Shown here: positions 1 to 11,133 of the stretch, one piece after another
How positions within the stretch are numbered: position 1 is the first letter of the stretch
Layout: the number at the start of each line of letters is the position of its first letter
DNA from: Liolophura sinensis
Lineage: Eukaryota > Mollusca > Polyplacophora > Chitonida > Chitonidae
DNA: 19,918 bases
Assembly (NCBI RefSeq): GCF_032854445.1
Contig: NW_027018506.1
Span: 1-19,918 of the forward strand
Reading direction: 5' to 3'
Program-made: the position numbers and the translations under genes
Notes under the pieces: model-generated
Told to the model about the DNA's origin: nothing
The model's input: only the letters and a program-made list of their open reading frames with translations
Database searches by the model: none

Positions 1-27
1 ACTATATTCAACTTTTGATTATAAGTT

Positions 28-3000
28 ATGTGCCCTTCGGTAGCCCAGAAGATGTCAAATCTTTGGGCCAAGCCCATTTAACTCACCCAGCAAATGTCTT
101 ACATCTAAGTCGAAGATAAACTTAATCTCTTTATCTACATGTAGAAAAACCACACCATTTTTATATAAAACCACAAGGTACTTGATACAGTCTGCTGTAA
201 AAAGTACAATTGAACACTGACCCACATCAATAAGGTGCCAAAGATGCGCAATTGGGTCAGGCATCTCCAGGTGTTGAAAAATTGCAAATTTCCTTGGTTT
301 CCATGGAGTAAGAGCCGTTGCTGGGCACGTGATTTTGACATAAATGATGATTCAATTGTGGCTACAGCCAAAAGTATTGGTCGGAGAGCAACGCGGTTTG
401 CACCATTCGATTTCTCGTCACAAAATACGTCGGATTAGCCTCTTACCAGCAGCATTGGAACATTTTTTCCACTTTTGGATTTTTGCCTGGTCCTTTTGCT
501 CATTGAAATCGGCTACATGTACTATGTACAATCGCGACTGGTCATTACTATATTCAACTTTTGATTATAAGTTATGTGCCCTTCGGTAGCCCAGAAGATG
601 TCAAATCTTTGGGCCAAGCCCATTTGAACTCACCCAGCAAATGTCTTACTTCTAAGTCGAAGATAAACTTAATCTCTTTATCTACATGTAGAAAAACCAC
701 ACCATTTTTATATAAAACCACAAGGTACTTGATACAGTCTGCTGTAAAAAGTACAATTGAACACTGACCCACATCAATAAGGTGCCAAAAGATGCGCAAT
801 TGGGTCAGGCATCTCCAGGTGTTGAAAAATTGCAAATTTCCTTGGTTTCCATGGAGTAAGAGCCGTTGCTGGGCACGTGATTTTGACATAAATGATGATT
901 CAATTGTGGCTACAGCCAAAAGTATTGGTCGGAGAGCAACGCGGTTTGCACCATTCGATTTCTCGTCACAAAATAGGTCGGATTAGCCTCTTACCAGCAG
1001 CATTGGAACATTTTTTCCACTTTTGGATTTTTGCCTGTCCTTTTGCTAATTGAAATCGGCTACATGTACTATGTACCATCGCGACTGGTCATTACTATAT
1101 TCAACTTTTGATTATAAGTTATGTGCCCTTCGGTAGCCCAGAAGACGTCAAATCTTTGGGCCAAGCCCATTTAACTCACCCAGCAAATGTCTTACTTCTA
1201 AGTCGAAGATAAACTCAATGTCTTTATCTACATGTAGAAAAAACCACACCATTTTTATATAAAAAACACAAGGTACTTGATACAGTCTGCTGTAAAAAGT
1301 ACAATTGAACACTGACCCACATCAATAAGGTGCCAAAAGATGCGCAATTGGGTCAGGCATCTCCAGCTGTTGAAAAATTGCAAATTTCCTTGGTTTCCAT
1401 GGAGTAAGAGCCGTTGCTGGGCACGTGATTTTGACATAAATGATGATTCAATTGTGGCTACAGCCAAAAGTATTGGTCGGAGAGCAACGCGGTTTGCACC
1501 ATTCGATTTCTCGTCACAAAATACGTCGGATTAGCCTCTTACCAGCAGCATTGGAAACATTTTTCCACTTTGGATTTTTGCCTGGTCCTTTTGCTAATTG
1601 AAATCGGCTACATGTACTATGTACAATCGCGACTGGTCATTACTATATTCAACTTTTGATTATAAGTTATGTGCCCTTCGGTAGCCCAGAAGACGTCAAA
1701 TCTTTGGCCAAGCCCATTTAACTCACCCAGCAAATGTCTTACTTCTAAGTCGAAGATAAACTCAATGTCTTTATCTACATGTAGAAAAACCACACCATTT
1801 TATATAAAAAACACAAGGTACTTGATACAGTCTGCTGTAAAAAGTACAATTGAACACTGACCCACATCAATAAGGTGCCCAAAAGATGCGCAATTGGGTC
1901 AGGCATCTCCAGCTGTTGAAAAATTGCAAATTTCCTTGGTTTCCATGGAGTAAGAGCCGTTGCTGGGCACGTGATTTTGACATAAATGATGATTCAATTG
2001 TGGCTACAGCCAAAAGTATTGGTCGGAGAGCAACGCGGTTTGCACCATTCGATTTCTCGTCACAAAATAGGTCGGATTAGCCTCTTACCAGCAGCATTGG
2101 AACATTTTTTCCACTTTTGGATTTTTGCCTGGTCCTTTTGCTAATTGAAATCGGCTACATGTACTATGTACAATCGCGACTGGTCATTACTATATTCAAC
2201 TTTTGATTATAAGTTATGTGCCCTTCGGTAGCCCAGAAGACGTCAAATCTTTGGGCCAAGCCCATTTAACTCACCCAGCAAATGTCTTACTTCTAAGTCG
2301 AAGATAAACTCAATGTCTTTATCTACATGTAGAAAAACCACACCATTTTTATATAAAAAACACAAGGTACTTGATACAGTCTGCTGTAAAAAGTACAATT
2401 GAACACTGACCCACATCAATAAGGTGCCAAAAGATGCGCAATTGGGTCAGGCATCTCCAGCTGTTGAAAAAATTGCAAATTTCCTTGGTTTCCATGGAGT
2501 AAGAGCCGTTGCTGGGCACGTGATTTTGACATAAATGATGATTCAATTTGTGGCTACAGCCAAAAGTATTGGTCGGAGAGCAACGCGGTTTGCACCATTC
2601 GATTTCTCGTCACAAAATACGTCAGATTAGCCTCTTACCAGCAGCATTGGAACATTTTTTCCACTTTTGGATTTTTGCCTGGTCCTTTTGCTAATTGAAA
2701 TCGGCTACATGTACTATGTACAATCGCGACTGGTCATTACTATATTCAACTTTTGATTATAAGTTATGTGCCCTTCGGTAGCCCAGAAGATGTCAAATCT
2801 TTGGGCCAAGCCCATTTAACTCACCCAGCAAATGTCTTACTTCTAAGTCGAAGATAAACTCAATGTCTTTATCTACATGTAGAAAAACCACACCATTTTT
2901 ATATAAAAAACACAAGGTACTTGATACAGTCTGCTGTAAAAAGTACAATTGAACACTGACCCACATCAATAAGGTGCCAAAAGATGCGCAATTGGGTCAG

Positions 3001-4956
3001 GCATCTCCAGCTGTTGAAAAATTGGAAATTTCCTTGGTTTCCATGGAGTAAGAGCCGTTGCTGGGCACGTGATTTTGACATAAATGATGATTCAATTGTG
3101 GCTACAGCCAAAAGTATTGGTCGGAGAGCAACGCGGTTTGCACCATTCGATTTCTCGTCACAAAATACGTCAGCTTAGCCTCTTACCAGCAGCATTGGAA
3201 CATTTTTTCCACTTTTGGATTTTTGCCTGGTCCTTTTGCTAATTGAAATCGGCTACATGTACTATGTACAATCGCGACTGGTCATTACTATATTCAACTT
3301 TTGATATAAGTTATGTGCCCTTCGGTAGCCCAGAAGATGTCAAATCTTTGGGCCAAGCCCATTTAACTCACCCAGCAAATGTCTTACTTCTAAGTCGAAG
3401 ATAAACTTAATCTCTTTATCTACATGTAGAAAAACCACACCATTTTTATATAAAAACCACAAGGTACTTGATACAGTTTGCTGTAAAAAGTACAATTGAA
3501 CACTGACCCACATCAATAAGGTGCCAAAAGATGCGCAATTGGGTCAGGCATCTCCAGCTGTTGAAAAATTGCAAATTTCCTTGGTTTCCATGGAGTAAGA
3601 GCCGTTGCTGGGCACGTGATTTTGACATAAATGATGATTCAGTTGTGGGCTACAGCCAAAAGTATTGGTCGGAGAGCACGCGGTTTGCACCATTCGATTT
3701 CTCGTCACAAAATACGTCGGATTAGCCTCTTACCAGCAGCATTGGAACATTTTTTCCACTTTTGGATTTTTGCCTGGTCCTTTTGCTAATTGAAATCGGC
3801 TACATGTACTATGTACAATCGCGACTGGTCATTACTATATTCAACTTTTGATTATAAGTTATGTGCCCTTCGGTAGCCCAGAAGATGTCAAATCTTTGGG
3901 CCAAGCCCATTTAACTCACCCAGCAAAATGTCTTACTTCTAAGTCGAAGATAAACTCAATGTCTTTATCTACATGTAGAAAAACCACACCATTTTTATAT
4001 AAAAAACACAAGGTACTTGATACAGTCTGCTGTAAAAAGTACAATTGAACACTGACCCACATCAATAAGGTGCCAAAAGATGCGCAATTGGGTCAGGCAT
4101 CTCCAGGTGTTGAAAAATTGCAAATTTCCTTGGTTTCCATGGAGTAAGAGCCGTTGCTGGGCACGTGATTTTGACATAAATGATGATTCAATTGTGGCTA
4201 CAGCCAAAAGTATTGGTCGGAGAGCAACGCGGTTTGCACCATTCGATTTCTCGTCACAAAATAGGTCGGATTAGCCTCTTACCAGCACGATTGGAGCATT
4301 TTTTTTACTTTTGGATTTTTGCCTGGTCCTTTTGCTAATTGAAATCGGCTACATGTACTATGTACAATCGCGACTGGTCATTACTATATTCAACTTTTGA
4401 TTATAAGTTATGTGCCCTTCGGTAGCCCAGAAGACGTCAAATCTTTGGCCAAGCCCATTTAACTCACCCAGCAAATGTCTTACTTCTAAGTCGAAGATAA
4501 ACTCAATGTCTTTATCTACATGTAGAAAACCCACACCATTTTTATATAAAAAACACAAGGTACTTGATACAGTCTGCTGTAAAAAGTACAATTGAACACT
4601 GACCCACATCAATAAGGTGCCAAAGATGCGCAATTGGGTCAGGCATCTCCAGGTGTTGAAAAATTGGAAATTTCCTTGGTTTCCATGGAGTAAGAGGCCG
4701 TTGCTGGGCACGTGATTTTGACATAAATGATGATTCAATTGTGGCTACAGCCAAAGTATTGGTCGGAGAGCAACGCGGTTTGCACCATTCGATTTCTCGT
4801 CACAAAATACGTCGGATTAGCCTCTTACCAGCAGCATTGGAACAATTTTTTCCACTTTTGGATTTTTGCCTGGTCCTTTTGCTAATTGAAATCGGCTACA
4901 TGTACTATGTACAATCGCGACTGGTCATTACTATATTCAACTTTTGATTATAAGTT
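28..4956. repeat. Length-irregular satellite segment, units 1-9
   Basis: These nine units measure 546, 547, 548, 547, 550, 547, 548, 549 and 547 bp. Compared by eye with the 548-bp form they hold about 21 single-base insertions or deletions. Nearly all fall in runs of identical bases: TTTGGGCC becomes TTTGGCC in units 4 and 9, GCCAAAAGATG becomes GCCAAAGATG in units 1 and 9, and unit 5 has extra A and T bases near 2470 and 2549. Substitutions are not similarly concentrated. The contrast with the invariant units from 4957 onward may be biological (array edge) or technical (homopolymer errors in the consensus). Confidence 0.85.
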
Positions 4957-7696
4957 ATGTGCCCTTCGGTAGCCCAGAAGATGTCAAATCTTTGGGCCAA
5001 GCCCATTTAACTCACCCAGCAAATGTCTTACTTCTAAGTCGAAGATAAACTCAATGTCTTTATCTACATGTAGAAAAACCACACCATTTTTATATAAAAA
5101 ACACAAGGTACTTGATACAGTCTGCTGTAAAAAGTACAATTGAACACTGACCCACATCAATAAGGTGCCAAAAGATGCGCAATTGGGTCAGGCATCTCCA
5201 GCTGTTGAAAAATTGCAAATTTCCTTGGTTTCCATGGAGTAAGAGCCGTTGCTGGGCACGTGATTTTGACATAAATGATGATTCAATTGTGGCTACAGCC
5301 AAAAGTATTGGTCGGAGAGCAACGCGGTTTGCACCATTCGATTTCTCGTCACAAAATACGTCGGATTAGCCTCTTACCAGCAGCATTGGAACAATTTTTC
5401 CACTTTTGGATTTTTGCCTGGTCCTTTTGCTAATTGAAATCGGCTACATGTACTATGTACAATCGCGACTGGTCATTACTATATTCAACTTTTGATTATA
5501 AGTTATGTGCCCTTCGGTAGCCCAGAAGATGTCAAATCTTTGGGCCAAGCCCATTTAACTCACCCAGCAAATGTCTTACTTCTAAGTCGAAGATAAACTC
5601 AATGTCTTTATCTACATGTAGAAAAACCACACCATTTTTATATAAAAAACACAAGGTACTTGATACAGTCTGCTGTAAAAAGTACAATTGAACACTGACC
5701 CACATCAATAAGGTGCCAAAAGATGCGCAATTGGGTCAGGCATCTCCAGCTGTTGAAAAATTGGAAATTTCCTTGGTTTCCATGGAGTAAGAGCCGTTGC
5801 TGGGCACGTGATTTTGACATAAATGATGATTCAATTGTGGCTACAGCCAAAAGTATTGGTCGGAGAGCAACGCGGTTTGCACCATTCGATTTCTCGTCAC
5901 AAAATACGTCGGATTAGCCTCTTACCAGCACGATTGGAGCATTTTTTTTACTTTTGGATTTTTGCCTGGTCCTTTTGCTAATTGAAATCGGCTACATGTA
6001 CTATGTACAATCGCGAATGGTCATTACTATATTCAACTTTTGATTATAAGTTATGTGCCCTTCGGTAGCCCAGAAGACGTCAAATCTTTGGGCCAAGCCC
6101 ATTTAACTCACCCAGCAAATGTCTTACTTCTAAGTCGAAGATAAACTCAATGTCTTTATCTACATGTAGAAAAACCACACCATTTTTATATAAAAAACAC
6201 AAGGTACTTGATACAGTCTGCTGTAAAAAGTACAATTGAACACTGACCCACATCAATAAGGTGCCAAAAGATGCGCAATTGGGTCAGGCATCTCCAGCTG
6301 TTGAAAAATTGCAAATTTCCTTGGTTTCCATGGAGTAAGAGCCGTTGCTGGGCACGTGATTTTGACATAAATGATGATTCAATTGTGGCTACAGCCAAAA
6401 GTATTGGTCGGAGAGCAACGCGGTTTGCACCATTCGATTTCTCGTCACAAAATACGTCGGATTAGCCTCTTACCAGCACGATTGGAGCATTTTTTTTACT
6501 TTTGGATTTTTGCCTGGTCCTTTTGCTAATTGAAATCGGCTACATGTACTATGTACAATCGCGACTGGTCATTACTATATTCAACTTTTGATTATAAGTT
6601 ATGTGCCCTTCGGTAGCCCAGAAGACGTCAAATCTTTGGGCCAAGCCCATTTCACTCACCCAGCAAATGTCTTACTTCTAAGTCGAAGATAAACTCAATG
6701 TCTTTATCTACATGTAGAAAAACCACACCATTTTTATATAAAAAACACAAGGTACTTGATACAGTCTGCTGTAAAAAGTACAATTGAACACTGACCCACA
6801 TCAATAAGGTGCCAAAAGATGCGCAATTGGGTCAGGCATCTCCAGCTGTTGAAAAATTGCAAATTTCCTTGGTTTCCATGGAGTAAGAGCCGTTGCTGGG
6901 CACGTGATTTTGACATAAATGATGATTCAATTGTGGCTACAGCCAAAAGTATTGGTCGGAGAGCAACGCGGTTTGCACCATTCGATTTCTCGTCACAAAA
7001 TACGTCGGATTAGCCTCTTACCAGCAGCATTGGAACATTTTTTCCACTTTTGGATTTTTGCCTGGTCCTTTTGCTAATTGAAATCGGCTACATGTACTAT
7101 GTACAATCGCGACTGGTCATTACTATATTCAACTTTTGATTATAAGTTATGTGCCCTTCGGTAGCCCAGAAGATGTCAAATCTTTGGGCCAAGCCCATTT
7201 AACTCACCCAGCAAATGTCTTACTTCTAAGTCGAAGATAAACTTAATCTCTTTATCTACATGTAGAAAAACCACACCATTTTTATATAAAAAACACAAGA
7301 TACTTGATACAGTCTGCTGTAAAAAGTACAATTGAACACTGACCCACATCAATAAGGTGCCAAAAGATGCGCAATTGGGTCAGGCATCTCCAGCTGTTGA
7401 AAAATTGGAAATTTCCTTGGTTTCCATGGAGTAAGAGCCGTTGCTGGGCACGTGATTTTGACATAAATGATGATTCAATTGTGGCTACAGCCAAAAGTAT
7501 TGGTCGGAGAGCAACGCGGTTTGCACCATTCGATTTCTCGTCACAAAATACGTCGGATTAGCCTCTTACCAGCAGCATTGGAACATTTTTTCCACTTTTG
7601 GATTTTTGCCTGGTCCTTTTGCTAATTGAAATCGGCTACATGTACTATGTACAATCGCGACTGGTCATTACTATATTCAACTTTTGATTATAAGTT

Positions 7697-8244
7697 ATGT
7701 GCCCTTCGGTAGCCCAGAAGATGTCAAATCTTTGGGCCAAGCCCATTTAACTCACCCAGCAAATGTCTTACTTCTAAGTCGAAGATAAACTTAATCTCTT
7801 TATCTACATGTAGAAAAACCACACCATTTTTATATAAAAAACACAAGGTACTTGATACAGTCTGCTGTAAAAAGTACAATTGAACACTGACCCACATCAA
7901 TAAGGTGCCAAAAGATGCGCAATTGGGTCAGGCATCCCCAGCTGTTGAAAAATTGGAAATTTCCTTGGTTTCCATGGAGTAAGAGCCGTTGCTGGGCACG
8001 TGATTTTGACATAAATGATGATTCAATTGTGGCTACAGCCAAAAGTATTGGTCGGAGAGCAACGCGGTTTGCACCATTCGATTTCTCGTCACAAAATACG
8101 TCGGATTAGCCTCTTACCAGCAGCATTGGAGCATTTTTTTTACTTTTGGATTTTTGCCTGGTCCTTTTGCTAATTGAAATCGGCTACATGTACTATGTAC
8201 AATCGCGACTGGTCATTACTATATTCAACTTTTGATTATAAGTT
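7697..8244. repeat. Mosaic satellite monomer (unit 15)
   Basis: Near its end this unit joins the two versions of one variable block. It has the common form up to CAGCATTGG and then the alternative form AGCATTTTTTTTAC (about 8120-8146). Other units have either CAGCATTGGAACATTTTTTC or CACGATTGGAGCATTTTTTT throughout (units 8, 11, 12, 21 and 25 carry the latter). The switch inside about 10 bp fits a short gene-conversion tract or crossover between units. It also has a private T-to-C change in the CATCTCCAG stretch (7936). Confidence 0.7.
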
Positions 8245-8792
8245 ATGTGCCCTTCGGTAGCCCAGAAGATGTCAAATCTTTGGGCCAAGCCCATTTAACT
8301 CACCCAGCAAATGTCTTACTTCTAAGTCGAAGATAAACTTAATCTCTTTATCTACATGTAGAAAAACCACACCATTTTTATATAAAAACCACAAGGTACT
8401 TGATACAGTCTGCTGTAAAAAGTACAATTGAACACTGACCCACATCAATAAGGTGCCAAAAGATGCGCAATTGGGTCAGGCATCTCCAGGTGTTGAAAAA
8501 TTGCAAATTTCCTTGGTTTCCATGGAGTAAGAGCCGTTGCTGGGCACGTGATTTTGACATAAATGATGATTCAATTGTGGCTACAGCCAAAAGTATTGGT
8601 CGGAGAGCAACGCGGTTTGCACCATTCGATTTCTCGTCACAAAATACGTCGAATTAGCCTCTTACCAGCAGCATTGGAACATTTTTTCCACTTTTGGATT
8701 TTTGCCTGGTCCTTTTGCTAATTGAAATCGGCTACATGTACTATGTACAATCGCGACTGGTCATTACTATATTCAACTTTTGATTATAAGTT
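8245..8792. repeat. Reference satellite monomer (unit 16)
   Basis: A representative 548-bp unit, useful as a query. Landmarks in order are: the palindrome CTACATGTAG (8352-8361), an AT-rich TATATAAAAA segment just after it (about 8379-8389), the start of a recurring short plus-strand frame (8463), an E-box-like CACGTG (8545-8550), and TACATGTACTATGTACA near the end (8733-8749). The short palindromes are present in essentially every unit, but the whole unit is conserved, so this alone does not show function. No dispersed-element ends or terminal inverted repeats are visible in the unit. Confidence 0.85.
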
Positions 8793-10858
8793 ATGTGCCC
8801 TTCGGTAGCCCAGAAGATGTCAAATCTTTGGGCCAAGCCCATTTAACTCACCCAGCACATGTCTTACTTCTAAGTCGAAGATAAACTTAATCTCTTTATC
8901 TACATGTAGAAAAACCACACCATTTTTATATAAAAAACACAAGGTACTTGATACAGTCTGCTGTAAAAAGTACAATTGAACACTGACCCACATCAATAAG
9001 GTGCCAAAAGATGCGCAATTGGGTCAGGCATCTCCAGCTGTTGAAAAATTGGAAATTTCCTTGGTTTCCATGGAGTAAGAGCCGTTGCTGGGCACGTGAT
9101 TTTGACATAAATGATGATTCAATTGTGGCTACAGCCAAAAGTATTGGTCGGAGAGCAACGCGGTTTGCACCATTCGATTTCTCGTCACAAAATACGTCGG
9201 ATTAGCCTCTTACCAGCAGCATTGGAACATTTTTTCCACTTTTGGATTTTTGCCTGGTCCTTTTGCTAATTGAAATCGGCTACATGTACTATGTACAATC
9301 GCGACTGGTCATTACTATATTCAACTTTTGATTATAAGTTATGTGCCCTTCGGTAGCCCAGAAGATGTCAAATCTTTGGGCCAAGCCCATTTAACTCACC
9401 CAGCACATGTCTTACTTCTAAGTCGAAGATAAACTTAATCTCTTCATCTACATGTAGAAAAACCACACCATTTTTATATAAAAAACACAAGGTACTTGAT
9501 ACAGTCTGCTGTAAAAAGTACAATTGAACACTGACCCACATCAATAAGGTGCCAAAAGATGCGCAATTGGGTCAGGCATCTCCAGCTGTTGAAAAATTGC
9601 AAATTTCCTTGGTTTCCATGGAGTAAGAGCCGTTGCTGGGCACGTGATTTTGACATAAATGATGATTCAATTGTGGCTACAGCCAAAAGTATTGGTCGGA
9701 GAGCAACGCGGTTTGCACCATTCGATTTCTCGTCACAAAATACGTCGGATTAGCCTCCTACCAGCAGCATTGGAACATTTTTTCCACTTTTGGATTTTTG
9801 CCTGGTCCTTTTGCTCATTGAAATCGGCTACATGTACTATGTACAATCGCGACTGGTCATTACTATATTCAACTTTTGATTATAAGTTATGTGCCCTTCG
9901 GTAGCCCAGAAGATGTCAAATCTTTGGGCCAAGCCCATTTAACTCACCCACCAAATGTCTTACTTCTAAGTCGAAGATAAACTTAATCTCTTTATCTACA
10001 TGTAGAAAAACCACACCATTTTTATATAAAAACCACAAGGTACTTGATACAGTCTGCTGTAAAAAGTACAATTGAACACTGACCCACATCAATAAGGTGC
10101 CAAAAGATGCGCAATTGGGTCAGGCATCTCCAGGTGTTGAAAAATTGCAAATTTCCTTGGTTTCCATGGAGTAAGAGCCGTTGCTGGGCACGTGATTTTG
10201 ACATAAATGATGATTCAATTGTGGCTACAGCCAAAAGTATTGGTCGGAGAGCAACGCGGTTTGCACCATTCGATTTCTCGTCACAAAATACGTCGGATTA
10301 GCCTCTTACCAGCAGCATTGGAACATTTTTTCCACTTTTGGATTTTTGCCTGGTCCTTTTGCTAATTGAAATCGGCTACATGTACTATGTACAATCGCGA
10401 CTGGTCATTACTATATTCAACTTTTGATTATAAGTTATGTGCCCTTCGGTAGCCCAGAAGACGTCAAATCTTTGGGCCAAGCCCATTTAACTCACCCAGC
10501 AAATGTCTTACTTCTAAGTCGAAGATAAACTCAATGTCTTTATCTACATGTAGAAAAACCACACCATTTTTATATAAAAAACACAAGGTACTTGATACAG
10601 TCTGCTGTAAAAAGTACAATTGAACACTGACCCACATCAATAAGGTGCCAAAAGATGCGCAATTGGGTCAGGCATCTCCAGCTGTTGAAAAATTGGAAAT
10701 TTCCTTGGTTTCCATGGAGTAAGAGCCGTTGCTGGGCACGTGATTTTGACATAAATGATGATTCAATTGTGGCTACAGCCAAAAGTATTGGTCGGAGAGC
10801 AACGCGGTTTGCACCATTCGATTTCTCGTCACAAAATAGGTCGGATTAGCCTCTTACC

Positions 10859-10871
10859 AGCAGCATTGGAA
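10859..10871. repeat. Target site duplication, left copy (LINE 3' side)
   Basis: The 13-bp sequence AGCAGCATTGGAA is identical to 16795-16807 and is the normal sequence of this place in the satellite unit. The final GAA overlaps the first GAAT of the tail, so the exact inner edge is uncertain by up to three bases. Confidence 0.93.
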
Positions 10872-10892
10872 TGAATGAATGAATGAATGAAT
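10869..10892 (-). repeat. (ATTC)n 3' tail of the LINE
   Basis: Six GAAT units on the plus strand, i.e. ATTC repeats at the LINE 3' end; the first GAA is shared with the target duplication. Short tandem tails in place of poly-A are typical of I-group LINEs and are thought to arise as the reverse transcriptase starts copying on slipped repeats. Confidence 0.9.
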
Positions 10893-10905
10893 GATTATGG
10901 CTTAA

Positions 10906-10940
10906 CGCCACATCGGCAATATTTCAGCCATATCGTGGCG
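10906..10940 (-). other. LINE 3'-terminal stem-loop
   Basis: CGCCAC (10906-10911) pairs with GTGGCG (10935-10940), and an inner GGC (10915-10917) pairs with GCC (10927-10929) around a 9-nt loop. It lies about 13 bases before the ATTC tail, where LINE reverse transcriptases of the stringent type recognise their RNA. The block (GATATGGCTGAAATATTG and neighbours in element sense) resembles 3' ends I recall from mollusc LINEs and SINEs. Confidence 0.72.
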
Positions 10941-11102
10941 AGAACAAGGTGAAAACAAGAGACGGTAAAGGTTTTCGACATGATAATATGAACATCAAAA
11001 GTAAAACAAAAAGTACAGACATGTTTAAAATCGTATAAAAGAAAAATAAGAGTTAAAACTCGAAAACCAGAGTTATAGTACATGTATAAATATATATAAC
11101 TG

Positions 11103-11108
11103 TTTATT
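11103..11108 (-). terminator. Candidate polyadenylation signal AATAAA
   Basis: A perfect AATAAA in the element's direction, 26 bases past the ORF2 stop, in AT-rich sequence. It is a single motif without an obvious downstream GU-rich element and may be chance. The element's true 3' end is about 230 bases further on. Confidence 0.35.
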
Positions 11109-11133
11109 TATAGATATTTACGACAATTAAAAT

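Larger units (their letters stand above)
1..10871. repeat. 548-bp satellite array, left block
   Basis: Head-to-tail tandem repeat. Taking ATGTGCCC as unit start, units begin at 28, 574, 1121, 1669, 2216, 2766, 3313, 3861, 4410, 4957, 5505, 6053, 6601, 7149, 7697, 8245, 8793, 9341, 9889 and 10437. The first nine units are 546-550 bp and units 10-19 are exactly 548 bp. Unit 20 is interrupted by the LINE at 10871. Units differ from one another at only a few sites. No rRNA, tRNA or protein family is recognisable in the unit. The 60-80 aa frames that recur in each copy are by-products of repetition. The array runs off the left end, so its total size is unknown. A heterochromatic or centromeric satellite is a reasonable inference from unit length and homogeneity, but nothing in the sequence proves it. 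Confidence 0.97.
10893..11133 (-). other. LINE 3' UTR
   Basis: About 240 bases between the ORF2 stop and the ATTC tail, AT-rich, with no supported gene. It carries an AATAAA (11108-11103) shortly after the stop and, at its far end, the terminal stem-loop. Because the element continues some 230 bases past the AATAAA into a tail that is not poly-A, that signal evidently did not set the end of the RNA that made this copy. Confidence 0.85.

Noticed and set aside
1255-1467. Recurring 70-aa minus-strand frame in most satellite units
   Set aside because: Its first codon is TTG, not ATG. It recurs only because the DNA is tandemly repeated, the variable sites change its amino acids freely (L/F, S/T), some units break it, and it resembles no protein family I know.
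28-4956. Hammerhead ribozyme, tRNA, 5S or other small RNA gene inside the satellite unit
   Set aside because: I found no CTGANGA...GAAA core on either strand, no A/B box pair and no 5S or snRNA landmark.
8463-8657. Recurring 64-aa plus-strand frame (MRNWVRH...) and an overlapping 81-aa frame in some units
   Set aside because: Recurrence again follows from the satellite. No domain, signal or codon-position bias is visible, and one-base indels disturb the frame or length in some units.
1-10871. CRISPR-like regular array
   Set aside because: The whole 548-bp unit repeats, with no short repeat and unique spacer pattern, and the context is eukaryotic.
10895-11083. 62-aa minus-strand frame in the LINE 3' UTR
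   Set aside because: It lies after the ORF2 stop in AT-rich sequence, overlaps the terminal stem-loop and resembles no family.
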